In this document: positions 52,916 to 63,119 of the stretch, piece after piece
Layout of the letters: every line of letters starts with the position of its first letter
How positions within the stretch are numbered: the first letter of the stretch is position 1
Program-made: the position numbers and the translations under genes
Notes under the pieces: generated by a model
Databases searched by the model: none
What the model was told of the DNA's origin: nothing
Seen by the model: only the letters and a program-made list of their open reading frames with translations
From: an uncultured Alphaproteobacteria bacterium
GTDB taxonomy: Bacteria > Pseudomonadota > Alphaproteobacteria > Rs-D84
DNA: 64,000 nt
Direction: 5' to 3'
Assembly (NCBI GenBank): GCA_949156565.1
Contig: CASCZI010000001.1
Span: forward strand, 1-64,000

Positions 52916-52964
52916 AATCAACAGATAGTGTTAAATTTAATGATTCGCACACAATATATAGTAT
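52916..52964. promoter_or_regulatory. Possible pair of NrdR boxes upstream of nrdJ
   Basis: ACACAATATATAGTAT (52949-52964) is close to the NrdR consensus ACAC-A/T-ATAT-A/T-T-A/T-GTGT. A weaker second copy AATCAACAGATAGTGT starts at 52916, 33 bases away, near the three-turn spacing of known pairs. They lie in the promoter region of nrdJ, about 70-110 bases from the ATG, suggesting NrdR repression. Confidence 0.5.
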
Positions 52965-53203
52965 TTATAGACGCTATAACTTAAAAAAATTACACAAAGT
53001 AATATTCTTTTCTCTTGACCTTTGATTTCCCCAAGGAATCCGGGACTTTTACGAATCGTCCCAACGATAAAATTGACACCAAGCCTTATTTCGTATCAAC
53101 ATATTGACGACACATTGCTATTTTGTACCTATATTTTGTGTTTTTGGCAAATATTCCTATAAAAATATCCCCCATGGGGGGATGATTATGTGGCAAAAGA
53201 AAA
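52965..53203. other. Intergenic region upstream of nrdJ
   Basis: About 240 AT-rich bases between nrdJ and the glycosyltransferase gene. It contains a small GGGAC/GTCCC hairpin (53043-53063) and a GC-stem near 53168-53180 (CCCCCATGGGGGG) close to the end of the glycosyltransferase gene, possibly its terminator. No gene or known RNA seen. Confidence 0.4.
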
Positions 53204-54226
53204 TTATTCTTTACCAGAAATAAATGCGGTTATTTGATGACGCAATTGTGATGCCCACCAATAGGGGGGGCTATTTAACGCACCGGCATCAACAACCCCC
53301 TTAAGATATTGACGCGCCATCGCCCGATCGGCATCATTATCGAGATAACGCACCTTGCGAAAGGCCCATTTAATAAACAACCACAGAAAGTTTTTTTGCC
53401 ATTGATTCATTTGATAGGGTGTGGCACATCTTTCATATAGACCATAGGCCGATTGAATACCGATACACACACTTTGCATTATTTTTAATTGCTTGGCCGA
53501 CAAGACAATTCCACCAAAATTGGGAACATAAAAATAAAGAGGCAACGCCGTAATCGTTACACGGGGATTACGTAACATAACCGCACTCCACCATGGCATA
53601 TCTTCGAACAAAATACCCTTTATAAAGGGGATATCGGCGATTAATTCGCGGCGATACATGTTTTTCCATACCTGACAATGCTTAATTTTCCACTTTTTAT
53701 CACGGGACCATCTATTATGGCTAAATTCTGTGGCATAGGCATAAATATCATCAGTAACACGTGTTTTGATTTGATCAATATCATAATGCCGATGCATGCG
53801 GCCCGGCACCACCGAATCCGTATCCAAATGCAGAAAATGGCGAACCATCAATTGCGGCCGATAAATCCGATCATATGTCCATGATACAATGTCCGATCCA
53901 TCCCGTGTGGCCATATAATGGGCAATTTCCATTGTTTGGGGATGAATAAAATCATCACTATCAAGATACATGATATATTCACCTGTGGCGTGGGTCATCC
54001 CCACGTTGCGCGCATCCGACAGCCCCCCGTTTTCTTTGTTCACAATAACAAATCTTTTGTCGCGCGCCGCGTATTCGGCCAAAATTTTATCGGACCCATC
54101 CGGACTGCCATCATTAACACATATTGCCTGCCAATCTGAAAATGTCTGATTTAACACACTATCCAGACAGCGCCGCAAATATTTTTCCACATTATAGACC
54201 GGAATAATAATCGAAATAATGGGCAT
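53204..54226 (-). CDS. Family 2 glycosyltransferase
   Basis: A 340-residue inverting GT2 enzyme: ISIIIPVYNVEKYLRRCLDSVLNQTF, NDGSPDGS, GGLSDARNVGMTHATGEYIMYLDSDDF with the DxD site. Typical of capsule or O-antigen assembly at the inner membrane face. It overlaps the capsular synthesis gene at TAATG, so the two are co-translated. Confidence 0.92.
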   Translation of the reverse strand: MPIISIIIPVYNVEKYLRRCLDSVLNQTFSDWQAICVNDGSPDGSDKILAEYAARDKRFVIVNKENGGLSDARNVGMTHATGEYIMYLDSDDFIHPQTMEIAHYMATRDGSDIVSWTYDRIYRPQLMVRHFLHLDTDSVVPGRMHRHYDIDQIKTRVTDDIYAYATEFSHNRWSRDKKWKIKHCQVWKNMYRRELIADIPFIKGILFEDMPWWSAVMLRNPRVTITALPLYFYVPNFGGIVLSAKQLKIMQSVCIGIQSAYGLYERCATPYQMNQWQKNFLWLFIKWAFRKVRYLDNDADRAMARQYLKGVVDAGALNSPPYWWASQLRHQITAFISGKE

Positions 54227-55152
54227 TATGCATCCTTGTTCATATGATTAATCATGACATCGGCCACACTGCCGGGGGTTGGATTTTTGGCCCATGGACT
54301 GCGGTACGTTGTTTTTTGAAAAAACGCCCCGGCGGTGTATTGATCAAACAATTTTTGGTCAAAGGGTTGATTAATATCTGTCCACCATAATACATGGGTT
54401 GGATCTTGATTAACATGCGGCATTTTTTCAAAATACTTGGCCGCCGTGGGATCATTTTGCACCACCGCCTTGAACATCAATTGATGCATAAAATAATCAA
54501 ATTCCCGGTTTTCTGCCATCCAGAAATTTATAATGGTCTGACGCCATGCGGCCAATAGATATGATCCCCGACGCCCGCGGATAAAGCAATTTTGAATAAA
54601 GCTATAGGGGCTGCCCACGACATTACCGGCCAAAAAGACAAAGAAATCCGTATCCACAATCCATTGGGGAATCGGGGCGGTCACAAAGGCCGTCGAATCC
54701 AACCAAAATCCACCATGTTGATACAATAATTCCACGCGACATATATCTGCAAAATGGGCATTTTTAATATGTCCGCGGCGCCGTTTTTCTAATATTTCTT
54801 GGGGTAAATCGATCCAATCCCATAACGTCTTTTCATCCAAAATAACTAAATCTTGGTCGGGACAATTTTTACGAATACTGCGCCAACATGCCTGAATCAG
54901 TGGGGGCGCATTCTTTTCCCCCTGAAGCCAGAGTGTAAATATTTTTTCACATTTATTCGTGGGCTTGACCTTTTGTTCGGCAATTGTGCCGGGCGCAGGT
55001 ACGTAACGTTTTAAATAACGGGGGATGGCCACCGTCGCCACCGCACACCGATGTTCACGACGCCGATCGCGTGACCACCAGAGTGGATTTAGAATATGTG
55101 CCCGTAACACAATATCGGTTAATGCCCATGTACGACTTAGCTTCATTGCCAT
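54226..55152 (-). CDS. Capsular polysaccharide synthesis protein (Caps_synth family)
   Basis: A 308-residue protein. IFTLWLQGEKNAPPLIQACWRSIRKN, then HFADICRVELLYQHGGFWLDSTAF is the GT32-like DxD-type core of the Caps_synth family. N-terminal basic region, no membrane helix. It shares a single base with the following GT2 gene. Sugar and acceptor unknown. Confidence 0.85.
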   Translation of the reverse strand: MAMKLSRTWALTDIVLRAHILNPLWWSRDRRREHRCAVATVAIPRYLKRYVPAPGTIAEQKVKPTNKCEKIFTLWLQGEKNAPPLIQACWRSIRKNCPDQDLVILDEKTLWDWIDLPQEILEKRRRGHIKNAHFADICRVELLYQHGGFWLDSTAFVTAPIPQWIVDTDFFVFLAGNVVGSPYSFIQNCFIRGRRGSYLLAAWRQTIINFWMAENREFDYFMHQLMFKAVVQNDPTAAKYFEKMPHVNQDPTHVLWWTDINQPFDQKLFDQYTAGAFFQKTTYRSPWAKNPTPGSVADVMINHMNKDA

Positions 55153-55175
55153 CCCCTTTGTTGGCGCTGTGTTAA

Positions 55176-56258
55176 TTATTCCACGTCCATCGGTGTATCA
55201 TCTGCATCATCATCCGATGGCCCCGTGGTCATTTCATCGGCAATGCCACCCGCACGTGCCATGATTTTATCCAACAATTCTTTCTGAACTTCTTCGTGGT
55301 CACGCAACCATTGACGTGCGTTGGCTTCGCCCTGGCCCATGCGTTCGTTGTTGTATGAATAAAAACTGCCGGCCTTTTCGATCAAATCATATTTCACGCC
55401 CATATCTAAAATTTCACTGATCCGTGAAATGCCTTCGCCATACATGATTTTAAAATCAACGGTCCGGAATGGGGGCGCGACTTTGTTTTTTACCACCTTG
55501 ACCCGGGTTTCATTTCCAATAACATTTTCTTTGTCTTTGATCTGACCCGTGCGACGGATATCCAGACGAACCGAGGCATAGAATTTTAATGCATTCCCGC
55601 CAGAGGTTGTTTCTGGATTTCCAAACATAACACCGATCTTCATACGAATTTGGTTGATAAAGATCAACAGCGTATTACTGCGTGATACCGATCCCGCCAG
55701 CTTTTTCAAACTCTGGGACATTAAACGGGCGGTCGTCCCCACAAATGAATCACCCATGCTGCCTTCTAATTCTGCCTTGGGCACCAATGCCGCCACAGAA
55801 TCAATCACCACAACATCCACCGCCCCCGATTTAACCAAGGTATCTGTAATTTCCAACGCCTGTTCCCCGGAATCTGGTTGCGAAATAATTAAATTCGCCA
55901 CATCGACGCCCAATTTCTTGGCGTATACCGGGTCCAGCGCATTTTCCGCATCGATATAGGCGCACGTCCCACCTTTCTTTTGCGCCTCTGCCACGGCATG
56001 CAGGGCCAAGGTTGTTTTCCCACTCGATTCCGGGCCATAAATTTCAATAATACGCCCGCGCGGATATCCCCCAATCCCCAATGCAATATCCAGCCCCAGT
56101 GACCCACTGGATATGGCCTCTATGCTCTGTTGGGAACCATCACCCATTTTCATAATCGCTTCTTTACCGAACTGTTTTTGAATTTGGGCCAACGCCGATT
56201 CCAATGCCGGATTGCGCGCGGCACTGGGCGTTTCCTTAACCGCTTCTTTCTTTGCCAT
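55176..56258 (-). CDS. recA: Recombinase A
   Basis: A 360-residue RecA that pairs homologous DNA and triggers the SOS response. Walker [10 protein letters not shown], Walker [11 protein letters not shown], the L1/L2 region ([23 protein letters not shown]) and a C-terminal acidic tail ([12 protein letters not shown]). The ATG at 56258 follows AAAGGGGAAATTC; a longer frame upstream is not used. No LexA box is recognised by eye. Confidence 0.97.
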   Translation of the reverse strand: MAKKEAVKETPSAARNPALESALAQIQKQFGKEAIMKMGDGSQQSIEAISSGSLGLDIALGIGGYPRGRIIEIYGPESSGKTTLALHAVAEAQKKGGTCAYIDAENALDPVYAKKLGVDVANLIISQPDSGEQALEITDTLVKSGAVDVVVIDSVAALVPKAELEGSMGDSFVGTTARLMSQSLKKLAGSVSRSNTLLIFINQIRMKIGVMFGNPETTSGGNALKFYASVRLDIRRTGQIKDKENVIGNETRVKVVKNKVAPPFRTVDFKIMYGEGISRISEILDMGVKYDLIEKAGSFYSYNNERMGQGEANARQWLRDHEEVQKELLDKIMARAGGIADEMTTGPSDDDADDTPMDVE

Positions 56259-56338
56259 GAATTTCCCCTTTGTTTTTTGTACCATCACCATACAAAAATT
56301 TAGGGAACCAATCAATAAAAATATCGGGAATATATTCC

Positions 56339-57523
56339 TTATTTATGGGACCACAAAACAATTGTCGAAACAACCCCAATTGCCGCCGTCACCAACCATA
56401 CCGACGCGGTTGTCCCCACCACGGCAATGCACCCAGCAGCCAACATCGGCGCCAAGACATTCGGCATATTGACACTGGTGCGGAAAACACCATAAAAACG
56501 CGTCTGTTGGGCCTTTTTCGCGGTATCAAAGAACAACAGGTCATGCACACTTTCCATACATGCCCCCGAAATCTGCCACAATACAAATATCGCCAAGAGC
56601 GTCCATCCCTGGGCCACGGTTGCCCACATTGAAAAGATCGCAAACGACATAAATCCCAATGTCAACCAAAAACGCGCCCCAAATCGACGTGCCAGACGGC
56701 CCATCGGTTCACTTAGAATTAAATACGGCACAATTCCCAACGTTAACACCATACCCAATGTATCTTTTGAAAATCCATTTTCAATAACGACAATGGGCAC
56801 ATACAAATACCGCATTGCCCGTAATGAATAGTATCCAAAATTAACAATATATGCCCGCAACATCCCCGGCGTTGTGAAAAATGCACGCGCCGTACGGCCC
56901 AATGCATGCACCGTCTTGCGTGGGTTGACACGTCGGGGATTTTTGTCTTCTTGGACAATACGAAAATATTTAAAGAACATCCACCCCATGGCATAGATAA
57001 TGGCCGACGCAAAAAACGCCGCCCGATTACCGAAATGATTGGCAATCCCCACCGCAATCATCGGGGCAAACAATGCCCCCACATTCAACCACAAATGATA
57101 ACGCGCATTCAGCTTTGCCATGCCAATATTTTTTGAGAAGTCGGCCATAAACAACGGAATTAACACCCCAACAAACGTAATGGCAATCCCTGTGGTGTAA
57201 TCCAGGGCGATAAAGGTAAAGGGTTTGATCGAAAAACTCATCATTGCATAGCATATCGTCAATCCCAACATCGATGCATAAAACAATCGCGATTTAGATA
57301 CAAAACGTAAAACCTCACCGGCAAATAATGCAACCAACATACAAAACGCCGAATACAATGCAACATACACCCCAACAACCGCCGATGATCCGAAAATCCC
57401 CAAAATAACCAATGAATAAACGGCATTATAAATCCCGTCGGCAAATCCAGTAAACACCCCCAGGTTTGCAAATGAAAACCCGCTGACGCTTTCTTTCATT
57501 GAAATATATTTATCCTTGGCCAT
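56339..57523 (-). CDS. Major facilitator superfamily transporter
   Basis: A 394-residue protein with about 12 hydrophobic helices, divided by a basic loop ([23 protein letters not shown]). The loop [16 protein letters not shown] between helices 8-9 recalls the MFS GxLaDrxGrk motif. Drug, sugar or metabolite export is possible; no substrate can be assigned. It is monocistronic and lies downstream of the mltA-dciA genes on the same strand. Confidence 0.8.
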   Translation of the reverse strand: MAKDKYISMKESVSGFSFANLGVFTGFADGIYNAVYSLVILGIFGSSAVVGVYVALYSAFCMLVALFAGEVLRFVSKSRLFYASMLGLTICYAMMSFSIKPFTFIALDYTTGIAITFVGVLIPLFMADFSKNIGMAKLNARYHLWLNVGALFAPMIAVGIANHFGNRAAFFASAIIYAMGWMFFKYFRIVQEDKNPRRVNPRKTVHALGRTARAFFTTPGMLRAYIVNFGYYSLRAMRYLYVPIVVIENGFSKDTLGMVLTLGIVPYLILSEPMGRLARRFGARFWLTLGFMSFAIFSMWATVAQGWTLLAIFVLWQISGACMESVHDLLFFDTAKKAQQTRFYGVFRTSVNMPNVLAPMLAAGCIAVVGTTASVWLVTAAIGVVSTIVLWSHK

Positions 57524-57602
57524 GGTGTGCCTATGATATCACACCTGCCAAAAAAAATCCAATCGGATTTATTGCACCCCAATGTGTAATGGGGGGAACA
57601 TT

Positions 57603-57935
57603 TTATTTCCGAATGGAAATCTTGGCAACCGCCGCATATCCAAAATATTGATCAATCCGCGCCCGAATTTCATCCAATCGATATGATAATTGTAACGCAA
57701 ACGCCGGATTTGTTGCACGCAACGCAATGTTAAATTTTTTTTCTGGTGTTTTTTTAATCGACGCCAACCGTACCATGGATGCCAAATCGGCACCCATAAC
57801 GACATCCCAACGCGCCACCAAATCCGCATCAGATGCGCGCGGCCCAAACATCTGCATTAACGCACCAACCGCACCGGCCAATGTTTGGGGACGGGCACGT
57901 CGGGATGAAAATTTATTTTTTTCTGGGTTCGACAT
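57603..57935 (-). CDS. DciA-like (DUF721) helicase-loading protein
   Basis: A 110-residue protein of the DUF721 family: LAGAVGALMQMFGPRASDADLVARWDVVMGADLASMVRLASI is the KH-like core found in DciA, which helps load DnaB helicase in bacteria without DnaC. Its 5' end overlaps the 3' end of mltA by 23 bases. Function inferred from family. Confidence 0.8.
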   Translation of the reverse strand: MSNPEKNKFSSRRARPQTLAGAVGALMQMFGPRASDADLVARWDVVMGADLASMVRLASIKKTPEKKFNIALRATNPAFALQLSYRLDEIRARIDQYFGYAAVAKISIRK

Positions 57936-59013
57936 AACTGTATTCTTTGGGCATTAAAACAAACATTTCGCCGTTTGCATGCTGGCCATGCGCCAATTGA
58001 TAGGCCGCATCCCCACTGCCAAAGAAAATGTCCGCCCGGATCCATCCGCGAATGGCCGATCCTGTATCTTGGGCCACCATCAAACGGCGAAAGCGGCGTC
58101 CATCGGATAAATGCGTGCTGATATACACCGGCATCCCAAGGGTGTAAATACTGTCATCGACGGCAATACTGCGAATCTTGGATAATGGTGTTCCCATTTT
58201 CCCAATGACATCGTGGGATGGGGCCTCGTAAAAATAAACATAACGGGGATTACCATAAATCACATCACGCGCCAATGATGGATTCTTTTTTAAATGCATC
58301 CATACGGCATCCGCACTGTAACCGCCATCGGGACGAATGCCCCGGGCCCGTAATTGTTCCCCAATGGATTTAAAGGGCATATCATTGACCGCGGCAAAAT
58401 TTAATTTAACCAAACTGCCATCGTCAAGTTTTAATACCCCACTGCCCTGAATTTGAATATTTTGAACATCGACAATATTGGCCCAATACAACGGCCGCCC
58501 AATTTGTTTTTCCACAATATCTTTCTTGGCAACCCCTTTGTATTGACGCCCATCGGTCGGCACCCCCATTAATGGTTCATTACACTGGGCCGTTTTGGTC
58601 CGACATGCCGGGATGACCGGGGAATAATATCCGGTATATTTTCCGGCGGTTTTTCCATGATCATCAAACACCTGATAGGGTTGAAAATTTGATTCAAACC
58701 ATGCCCGCACCGTTGGAATATCGGCCGATGCACTGGGTAAATTACGGCATTTTTCGGCCATCAACTCCTGATCGGGGACAACACGTCCGGTATATTGAAT
58801 CTTGGCCCGGCATGTATTACGAAATGCCTGCAGGGCGTAACGCACATCATCATCATCCCATCCCGGCAATGCATCAAACGACACGCGCCCCAGATTTTCG
58901 GGCACAACCGCATTCCCTGAACCACGCACGGTATACGATGGCGCCGTCAAATCACATGATGTCAATGTCCCCAACAACACCGCACATTTCAAAAATCCCC
59001 ACATACATTTCAT
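57913..59013 (-). CDS. mltA: Membrane-bound lytic transglycosylase A
   Basis: A 366-residue lipoprotein that cleaves peptidoglycan with 1,6-anhydro ends. Signal peptide with lipobox LTSC (Cys20). The MltA domain (GYYSPVIPA, YWANIVDVQNIQIQGSGVL) and the 3D domain with its aspartates (AQDTGSAIRGWIRADIFFGSG) are clear. It acts at the outer membrane. The dciA start lies inside its last 23 bases. Confidence 0.95.
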   Translation of the reverse strand: MKCMWGFLKCAVLLGTLTSCDLTAPSYTVRGSGNAVVPENLGRVSFDALPGWDDDDVRYALQAFRNTCRAKIQYTGRVVPDQELMAEKCRNLPSASADIPTVRAWFESNFQPYQVFDDHGKTAGKYTGYYSPVIPACRTKTAQCNEPLMGVPTDGRQYKGVAKKDIVEKQIGRPLYWANIVDVQNIQIQGSGVLKLDDGSLVKLNFAAVNDMPFKSIGEQLRARGIRPDGGYSADAVWMHLKKNPSLARDVIYGNPRYVYFYEAPSHDVIGKMGTPLSKIRSIAVDDSIYTLGMPVYISTHLSDGRRFRRLMVAQDTGSAIRGWIRADIFFGSGDAAYQLAHGQHANGEMFVLMPKEYSYVEPRKK

Positions 59014-59031
59014 TTTTTATCTCCCTGGCCC

Positions 59032-59060
59032 TTGTAAAATAACTTCTTAAATGCTATATT
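59032..59060 (+). promoter_or_regulatory. secB promoter
   Basis: TTGTAA (59032-59037), 17 bases, TATATT (59055-59060), 35 bases to the ATG at 59096. Confidence 0.65.
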
Positions 59061-59095
59061 ATCATAAAACGATGTGTAAAAAAAGGAGCAAACAC

Positions 59096-59548
59096 ATGGC
59101 AAACAAATTTAATATCATTTCGCAATTTTTAAAAGACATTTCTTTCGAAAGTCCCAATGTCCCCGAATTGTTTTTTAAACAAGAAAATGCCCAGGCAAAA
59201 ATGGAAATCAATATGGATATTCAGGTAAAAGGGGCCGAAAACAATTTGTTTATGGTTGATTTGATTACCAAGGCGCATTCCAAACTCGACATGGGTGAAA
59301 ATGTCGAAGGCAAAACGATCTTTTTGATTGAATCAACGTTTTCCGGTCTGGTCCAGATGGAAGATAATAAAGATGAAGAAGCCAGAAAACGCACCTTGTT
59401 GATTGATGTGCCGACATTACTGTTCCCGGCGGTTCGCAGTTTGATTACCCGTCTAACGGCGGAATCAGGTTTCCCGGCATTTACAATGCAACCTGTAGAT
59501 TTTGTGGCATTGTATGAACAAAAGCAAGGCGCGGCCAACGCAAAATAA
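59096..59548 (+). CDS. secB: Protein-export chaperone SecB
   Basis: A 150-residue chaperone that keeps preproteins unfolded and hands them to SecA. FLKDISFESPNVPELFF, AKMEINMDIQV and the C-terminal helix are typical. AAAAGGAGC gives a strong site for the ATG at 59096; upstream in-frame codons are not used. Presence of SecB fits a Gram-negative alphaproteobacterium. Confidence 0.96.
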   Translation: MANKFNIISQFLKDISFESPNVPELFFKQENAQAKMEINMDIQVKGAENNLFMVDLITKAHSKLDMGENVEGKTIFLIESTFSGLVQMEDNKDEEARKRTLLIDVPTLLFPAVRSLITRLTAESGFPAFTMQPVDFVALYEQKQGAANAK

Positions 59549-59561
59549 TCGCACAGAAAAT

Positions 59562-59591
59562 TAAAAAAACCGGGAAATCCCGGTTTTTTAT
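59562..59591. terminator. Bidirectional terminator between secB and mnmE
   Basis: AACCGGG-AAAT-CCCGGTT (59568-59585) with A-run before and T-run after; serves both convergent genes. Confidence 0.9.
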
Positions 59592-60877
59592 TTACCCAAA
59601 CACAATTGGGAAAATGTGGCGTCCATAACGTCGGCGGCACTAATTGCGCCAAGAATTTTTCCCACATCATCCGCCGCCAGACGCACGTGTTCGGCCAATA
59701 TATCGTAATTATCGCCGGCCCCAATCGCCAATCGCAAATTTTCGGCCGCATCGGTCAATAATCCATGTGTACGTGCATTGATTACCAATTCACTTTCCAT
59801 GCCGTCCATCATGGCATGCATGCGGCGGCGAATTTCTGACATCAATATGTCCATCCCGTCACCGGTCTTGGCCGATGTATAAATCGCGTCCATACGCGTA
59901 CCATGCGACAAATCCGATTTGTTAATCACCACAATTTCATTTGCCATTGGGACAAATGAATCCCCATCTGTTCCCACATGCACGATTAAATCGGCCGCCT
60001 GGGCGGTATCACGGGTCCGATCAATTCCCATTTGTTCGATTGCATCCGTTGTTTCGCGAATGCCGGCAGTATCAGAAATATTAACCAAGAACCCATCAAT
60101 ATCCAATGTTGCCGTCACCACATCCCGTGTTGTTCCCGGCGTATCGGAAACGATCGCACGATTGGCACCCAAAATACAATTAAATAACGATGATTTTCCC
60201 ACATTGGCGTCCCCCACCAGCGCAATGTTAAATCCCCCGCGCACGGCGCGTACCGCCGCATAGCGCGACAATGCATTTGTTATTTCGTCATATAATTTTT
60301 GTGTTTTTTCCCGGATTGTTGGACCAATATTGGGGGGCAAATCATCATCGGCATAATCCAACATGGCCGCCGCATAGGCCGCAATTTCAATCATATCCTG
60401 GCGCCATGCGGTATACGCCCGACTGTCGCCACCCATCATCGATTGGATCGCCATGCGCCGTTGTTGTTCGGTTGTGGCATCCAATAACGCGGCCAAACCA
60501 TCCACATCCGCCAAATCCATTTTCCCGTTATAAAACGCCCGACGTGAAAATTCACCCGGGGCCGCCATACGCATCTGATGCGCCCCAAGGAAATCAAAAA
60601 TCTTTTGAATCACCGCATGGGCACCATGACACTGAATCTCTATGACATCGGTGCCGGTAAATGATCGCGGGCCCGAAAAATAAAGGATCAGGCATTGATC
60701 AATCAATTCCCCCGCGTCATCACGCATGTTGGTTAAATAGGCCCGGCGCGGTTCAATTTCATCGCGACCAATAAATTTTCGCGCCATCCCCGATAAATCG
60801 TCACCCGATATGCGGATTACCGCAACACCTGATTTCCCCCGTCCCGATGACAGGGCGTAAATTGTGTCGTTATTCAT
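59588..60877 (-). CDS. mnmE: tRNA modification GTPase MnmE
   Basis: A 429-residue protein that with MnmG makes the cmnm5 modification of tRNA wobble U. N-terminal formyl-THF-binding domain (ALSSGRGKSGVAVIRISG), helical domain, G1 GDANVGKSSLFN, DTPGTTRD, and the C-terminal Cys-(I/L)-G-K motif (QLCLGK). Length slightly short of 450. It overlaps ruvA by 4 bases. Confidence 0.95.
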   Translation of the reverse strand: MNNDTIYALSSGRGKSGVAVIRISGDDLSGMARKFIGRDEIEPRRAYLTNMRDDAGELIDQCLILYFSGPRSFTGTDVIEIQCHGAHAVIQKIFDFLGAHQMRMAAPGEFSRRAFYNGKMDLADVDGLAALLDATTEQQRRMAIQSMMGGDSRAYTAWRQDMIEIAAYAAAMLDYADDDLPPNIGPTIREKTQKLYDEITNALSRYAAVRAVRGGFNIALVGDANVGKSSLFNCILGANRAIVSDTPGTTRDVVTATLDIDGFLVNISDTAGIRETTDAIEQMGIDRTRDTAQAADLIVHVGTDGDSFVPMANEIVVINKSDLSHGTRMDAIYTSAKTGDGMDILMSEIRRRMHAMMDGMESELVINARTHGLLTDAAENLRLAIGAGDNYDILAEHVRLAADDVGKILGAISAADVMDATFSQLCLGK

Positions 60878-61452
60878 GACTTGGCCCCACTTAAATTCTT
60901 TAACGCCATCGGCACCAGACGTGCAACATCGGCACCGGGGTTATCTGAAACCAAATGTTGCGCCATATCTACAATATCCATCCGTCGATAGCCCAATGAT
61001 TCAAGCGCGGCCAACAAATCAGGTAACGCGCCCGATGCCGCATCACCCCCAAAATCAAACCCGACACCACCCACACGCGATTTTAATTCGACAATGATTT
61101 TTTCGGCCACTTTTTTCCCAACACCTGGGGCCGTTGCAATGGTTTTGGCATCACCCGTTGCAATCGCTGTCATTAATGTATCGGCCTTGATCGTGGATAA
61201 AATGGCCAACGCCACCTTTGGCCCGACGCCCGACACACCGGTTAATTGATTAAACAGGTTTTGCGCCGCATGCGTCGAAAATCCAAATAAACGAATGGAA
61301 TCTTCGCGGACCACCGTTTCAATCCAGAGCGTCACCGCCGCCCCCATCGTCATCATTTCCGGGCAAAAAACCTTGTACCCGGTGCCACCCACCATCAAGA
61401 TGATAAAACCATCCCCGATATAATCAACAATACCTTGCAATTTACCAATCAT
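60874..61452 (-). CDS. ruvA: Holliday junction helicase subunit RuvA
   Basis: A 192-residue protein that binds Holliday junctions and recruits RuvB. OB-like N-terminal domain, helix-hairpin-helix LTGVSGVGPKVALAILS and TAPGVGKKVAEKII, and a short C-terminal helical domain. RuvB is not in the window. The ruvA gene is in an operon with mnmE rather than with ruvC, which lies at 63.3 kb. Confidence 0.95.
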   Translation of the reverse strand: MIGKLQGIVDYIGDGFIILMVGGTGYKVFCPEMMTMGAAVTLWIETVVREDSIRLFGFSTHAAQNLFNQLTGVSGVGPKVALAILSTIKADTLMTAIATGDAKTIATAPGVGKKVAEKIIVELKSRVGGVGFDFGGDAASGALPDLLAALESLGYRRMDIVDMAQHLVSDNPGADVARLVPMALKNLSGAKS

Positions 61453-61503
61453 TTGTTATCCTTTGGGTGTTATTTTAATCCATTTTAATCAAAAGGTCAA
61501 ATT

Positions 61504-62220
61504 ATGAGCGGACATAGCAAATGGCATAATATTCAGCATAAGAAAGGCGCGGCCGACGCCGCACGCAGTGGTTTATTCACCAAATTGGCACGTGAAATTA
61601 CGATGGCGGCCAAATTGGGTGATAAAAATCCCGATAATAACCCACGCCTGCGCCTGGCAATTTTACAGGCACGGAAAAATTCGATGCCCAATGACAATAT
61701 TAAACGGGCCATCGACAAGGCATCGGGATCAAGCACTGAAAACTATGTGGCCGTCCGGTACGAAGGTTATGGCCCCGGCGCCGTCCCTGTAATTGTAGAA
61801 GCGTTAACCGACAACCCACGCCGCACCGTGCCAGAGGTACGTAATATCTTTGCCAAAAACGGCGGCAACATGGGCGAAGAAGGCTCGGTTGCATTCCTGT
61901 TCACCCGCGCGGGACAAATTATGTACCCGGCATCTGTCGGCAAAAGCGAAGATGAAATGATGGAAATCGTGATGAATACCGGCGCCGATAATCTGGAAAC
62001 ATCGGACGAAGGATTTATTATCACAACCAAACCGGACGATTTTATTACCGTACAAAAGGCATTAAACGACATCCTCGGGGAACCAGAACAGGCCGAATTA
62101 ACATGGCTGCCCAATATGCCCATGGATTTGGACGACGAAGCGTATGCCAAGTTAGAAAAGTTGGTGGATGCGTTGGACGACAATGACGATGTGCAAAAGG
62201 TGTTCACCGCCGCAGCATAA
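61504..62220 (+). CDS. yebC: YebC/PmpR-family regulator
   Basis: A 238-residue protein: SGHSKWHNIQHKKGAADAARSGLFTKLAREI is the family start, with the acidic C-terminal domains. YebC proteins act in transcription or in resolving ribosome stalling at polyproline. In many alphaproteobacteria yebC is followed by ruvC; here a surface-protein gene on the other strand lies between them. Confidence 0.95.
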   Translation: MSGHSKWHNIQHKKGAADAARSGLFTKLAREITMAAKLGDKNPDNNPRLRLAILQARKNSMPNDNIKRAIDKASGSSTENYVAVRYEGYGPGAVPVIVEALTDNPRRTVPEVRNIFAKNGGNMGEEGSVAFLFTRAGQIMYPASVGKSEDEMMEIVMNTGADNLETSDEGFIITTKPDDFITVQKALNDILGEPEQAELTWLPNMPMDLDDEAYAKLEKLVDALDDNDDVQKVFTAAA

Positions 62221-62240
62221 ACGTATGCTTTGTGCATAAA

Positions 62241-62264
62241 AACGGGCACATTGCCCGTTTTTTA
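62241..62264. terminator. Bidirectional terminator after yebC
   Basis: AACGGGC-ACATT-GCCCGTT (62241-62259) followed by TTTTTT. It overlaps the stop codon of the surface-protein gene. Confidence 0.9.
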
Positions 62265-63119
62265 TTTTAATTCAAAGACGCACATCATATAGGGGGATGA
62301 ATACAGGGGGGAATCCGGAATATTTGACACGTTGGTTTCGTTTTTATTGACGAACCAATTGCCGTCGGTTGGTGCGGTTGATATGGTCCACGACTGGTAC
62401 GCGGCGTTGTTGGTATCGACGAAATGTTGAAACAGACTGTTTCCGTGAATGCTGTGGTAACCGACCGAATGGTCAAAGACGGCGATAAATGCACTGGCGT
62501 TACCGACGCCGCCGGCAATTGAATCAATCGGGGTATCGCGTCCGTCGGAATAACTGTATTGTGTTGCGAATAAATAAGTTCCCGGCCCCAGTGTGCCGTT
62601 GGCGCATGCCGCGCGCGCATCGTTCAGGGTTTCGGGGTTATGCCAGTCGGCAAAGACGCCACCGGGCGATTGTTCCCGGCAACACGACACCATGCGCCAT
62701 TGGCTGATATCTGTGGCGGGAATGTATTTTTTAACATCATCCAGGTTCATAAACGTATTAACAGGTGCGCCGGCCGGACGTGCGCCGTCCGCCGTTTCAT
62801 TGGCGCCGGGGCATCCAATGGCGCCATAGGTGCATGCCGCGCGATGCATCCCGCCCGTACAATAATGTCCCAGACCACAGTCTGTGCACGCGGATAATCC
62901 ATCCACAGAATACGTCCCCGGGGCGCAGTTCTGGGCCAGCCATTGGTTCCCAACATGTAATGCCCCGGCCGGGGCATTCCCGGCATTCAGGCTGCCATAG
63001 TACACCCCATCGGCCAACCCAATAGCCAGGGCGGGTATGGTCCGACGTACGGTATCCAAACGAATACTGGTATTTTCATAATGCAATGCCGCACCCAACC
63101 CGTCGTTTGGATTAGGCAT
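62262..63119 (-). CDS. Cysteine-rich (GCC2/GCC3-like) surface protein
   Basis: A 285-residue protein. After the repeat-derived MPNPN start, residues 55-100 show the GCC2/GCC3-type pattern CAPGTYSVDGLSACTDCGLGHYCTGGMHRAACTYGAIGC as in ephrin-receptor-like domains of bacterial surface proteins. The remaining part is a soluble beta-rich region ending YMMCVFELK. No convincing signal peptide is visible, so export is uncertain. The start at 63119 lies in the cassette's second repeat; a frame to 63239 would require a GTG in the promoter and is rejected. Confidence 0.65.
   Translation of the reverse strand: MPNPNDGLGAALHYENTSIRLDTVRRTIPALAIGLADGVYYGSLNAGNAPAGALHVGNQWLAQNCAPGTYSVDGLSACTDCGLGHYCTGGMHRAACTYGAIGCPGANETADGARPAGAPVNTFMNLDDVKKYIPATDISQWRMVSCCREQSPGGVFADWHNPETLNDARAACANGTLGPGTYLFATQYSYSDGRDTPIDSIAGGVGNASAFIAVFDHSVGYHSIHGNSLFQHFVDTNNAAYQSWTISTAPTDGNWFVNKNETNVSNIPDSPLYSSPYMMCVFELK

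Noticed and set aside
19197..59585. Repeated GCCGGT/AACCGG terminator stems as possible DNA uptake sequences
   Set aside because: The stems differ in sequence and loop and all sit at gene ends; they are ordinary terminators with similar base choice.
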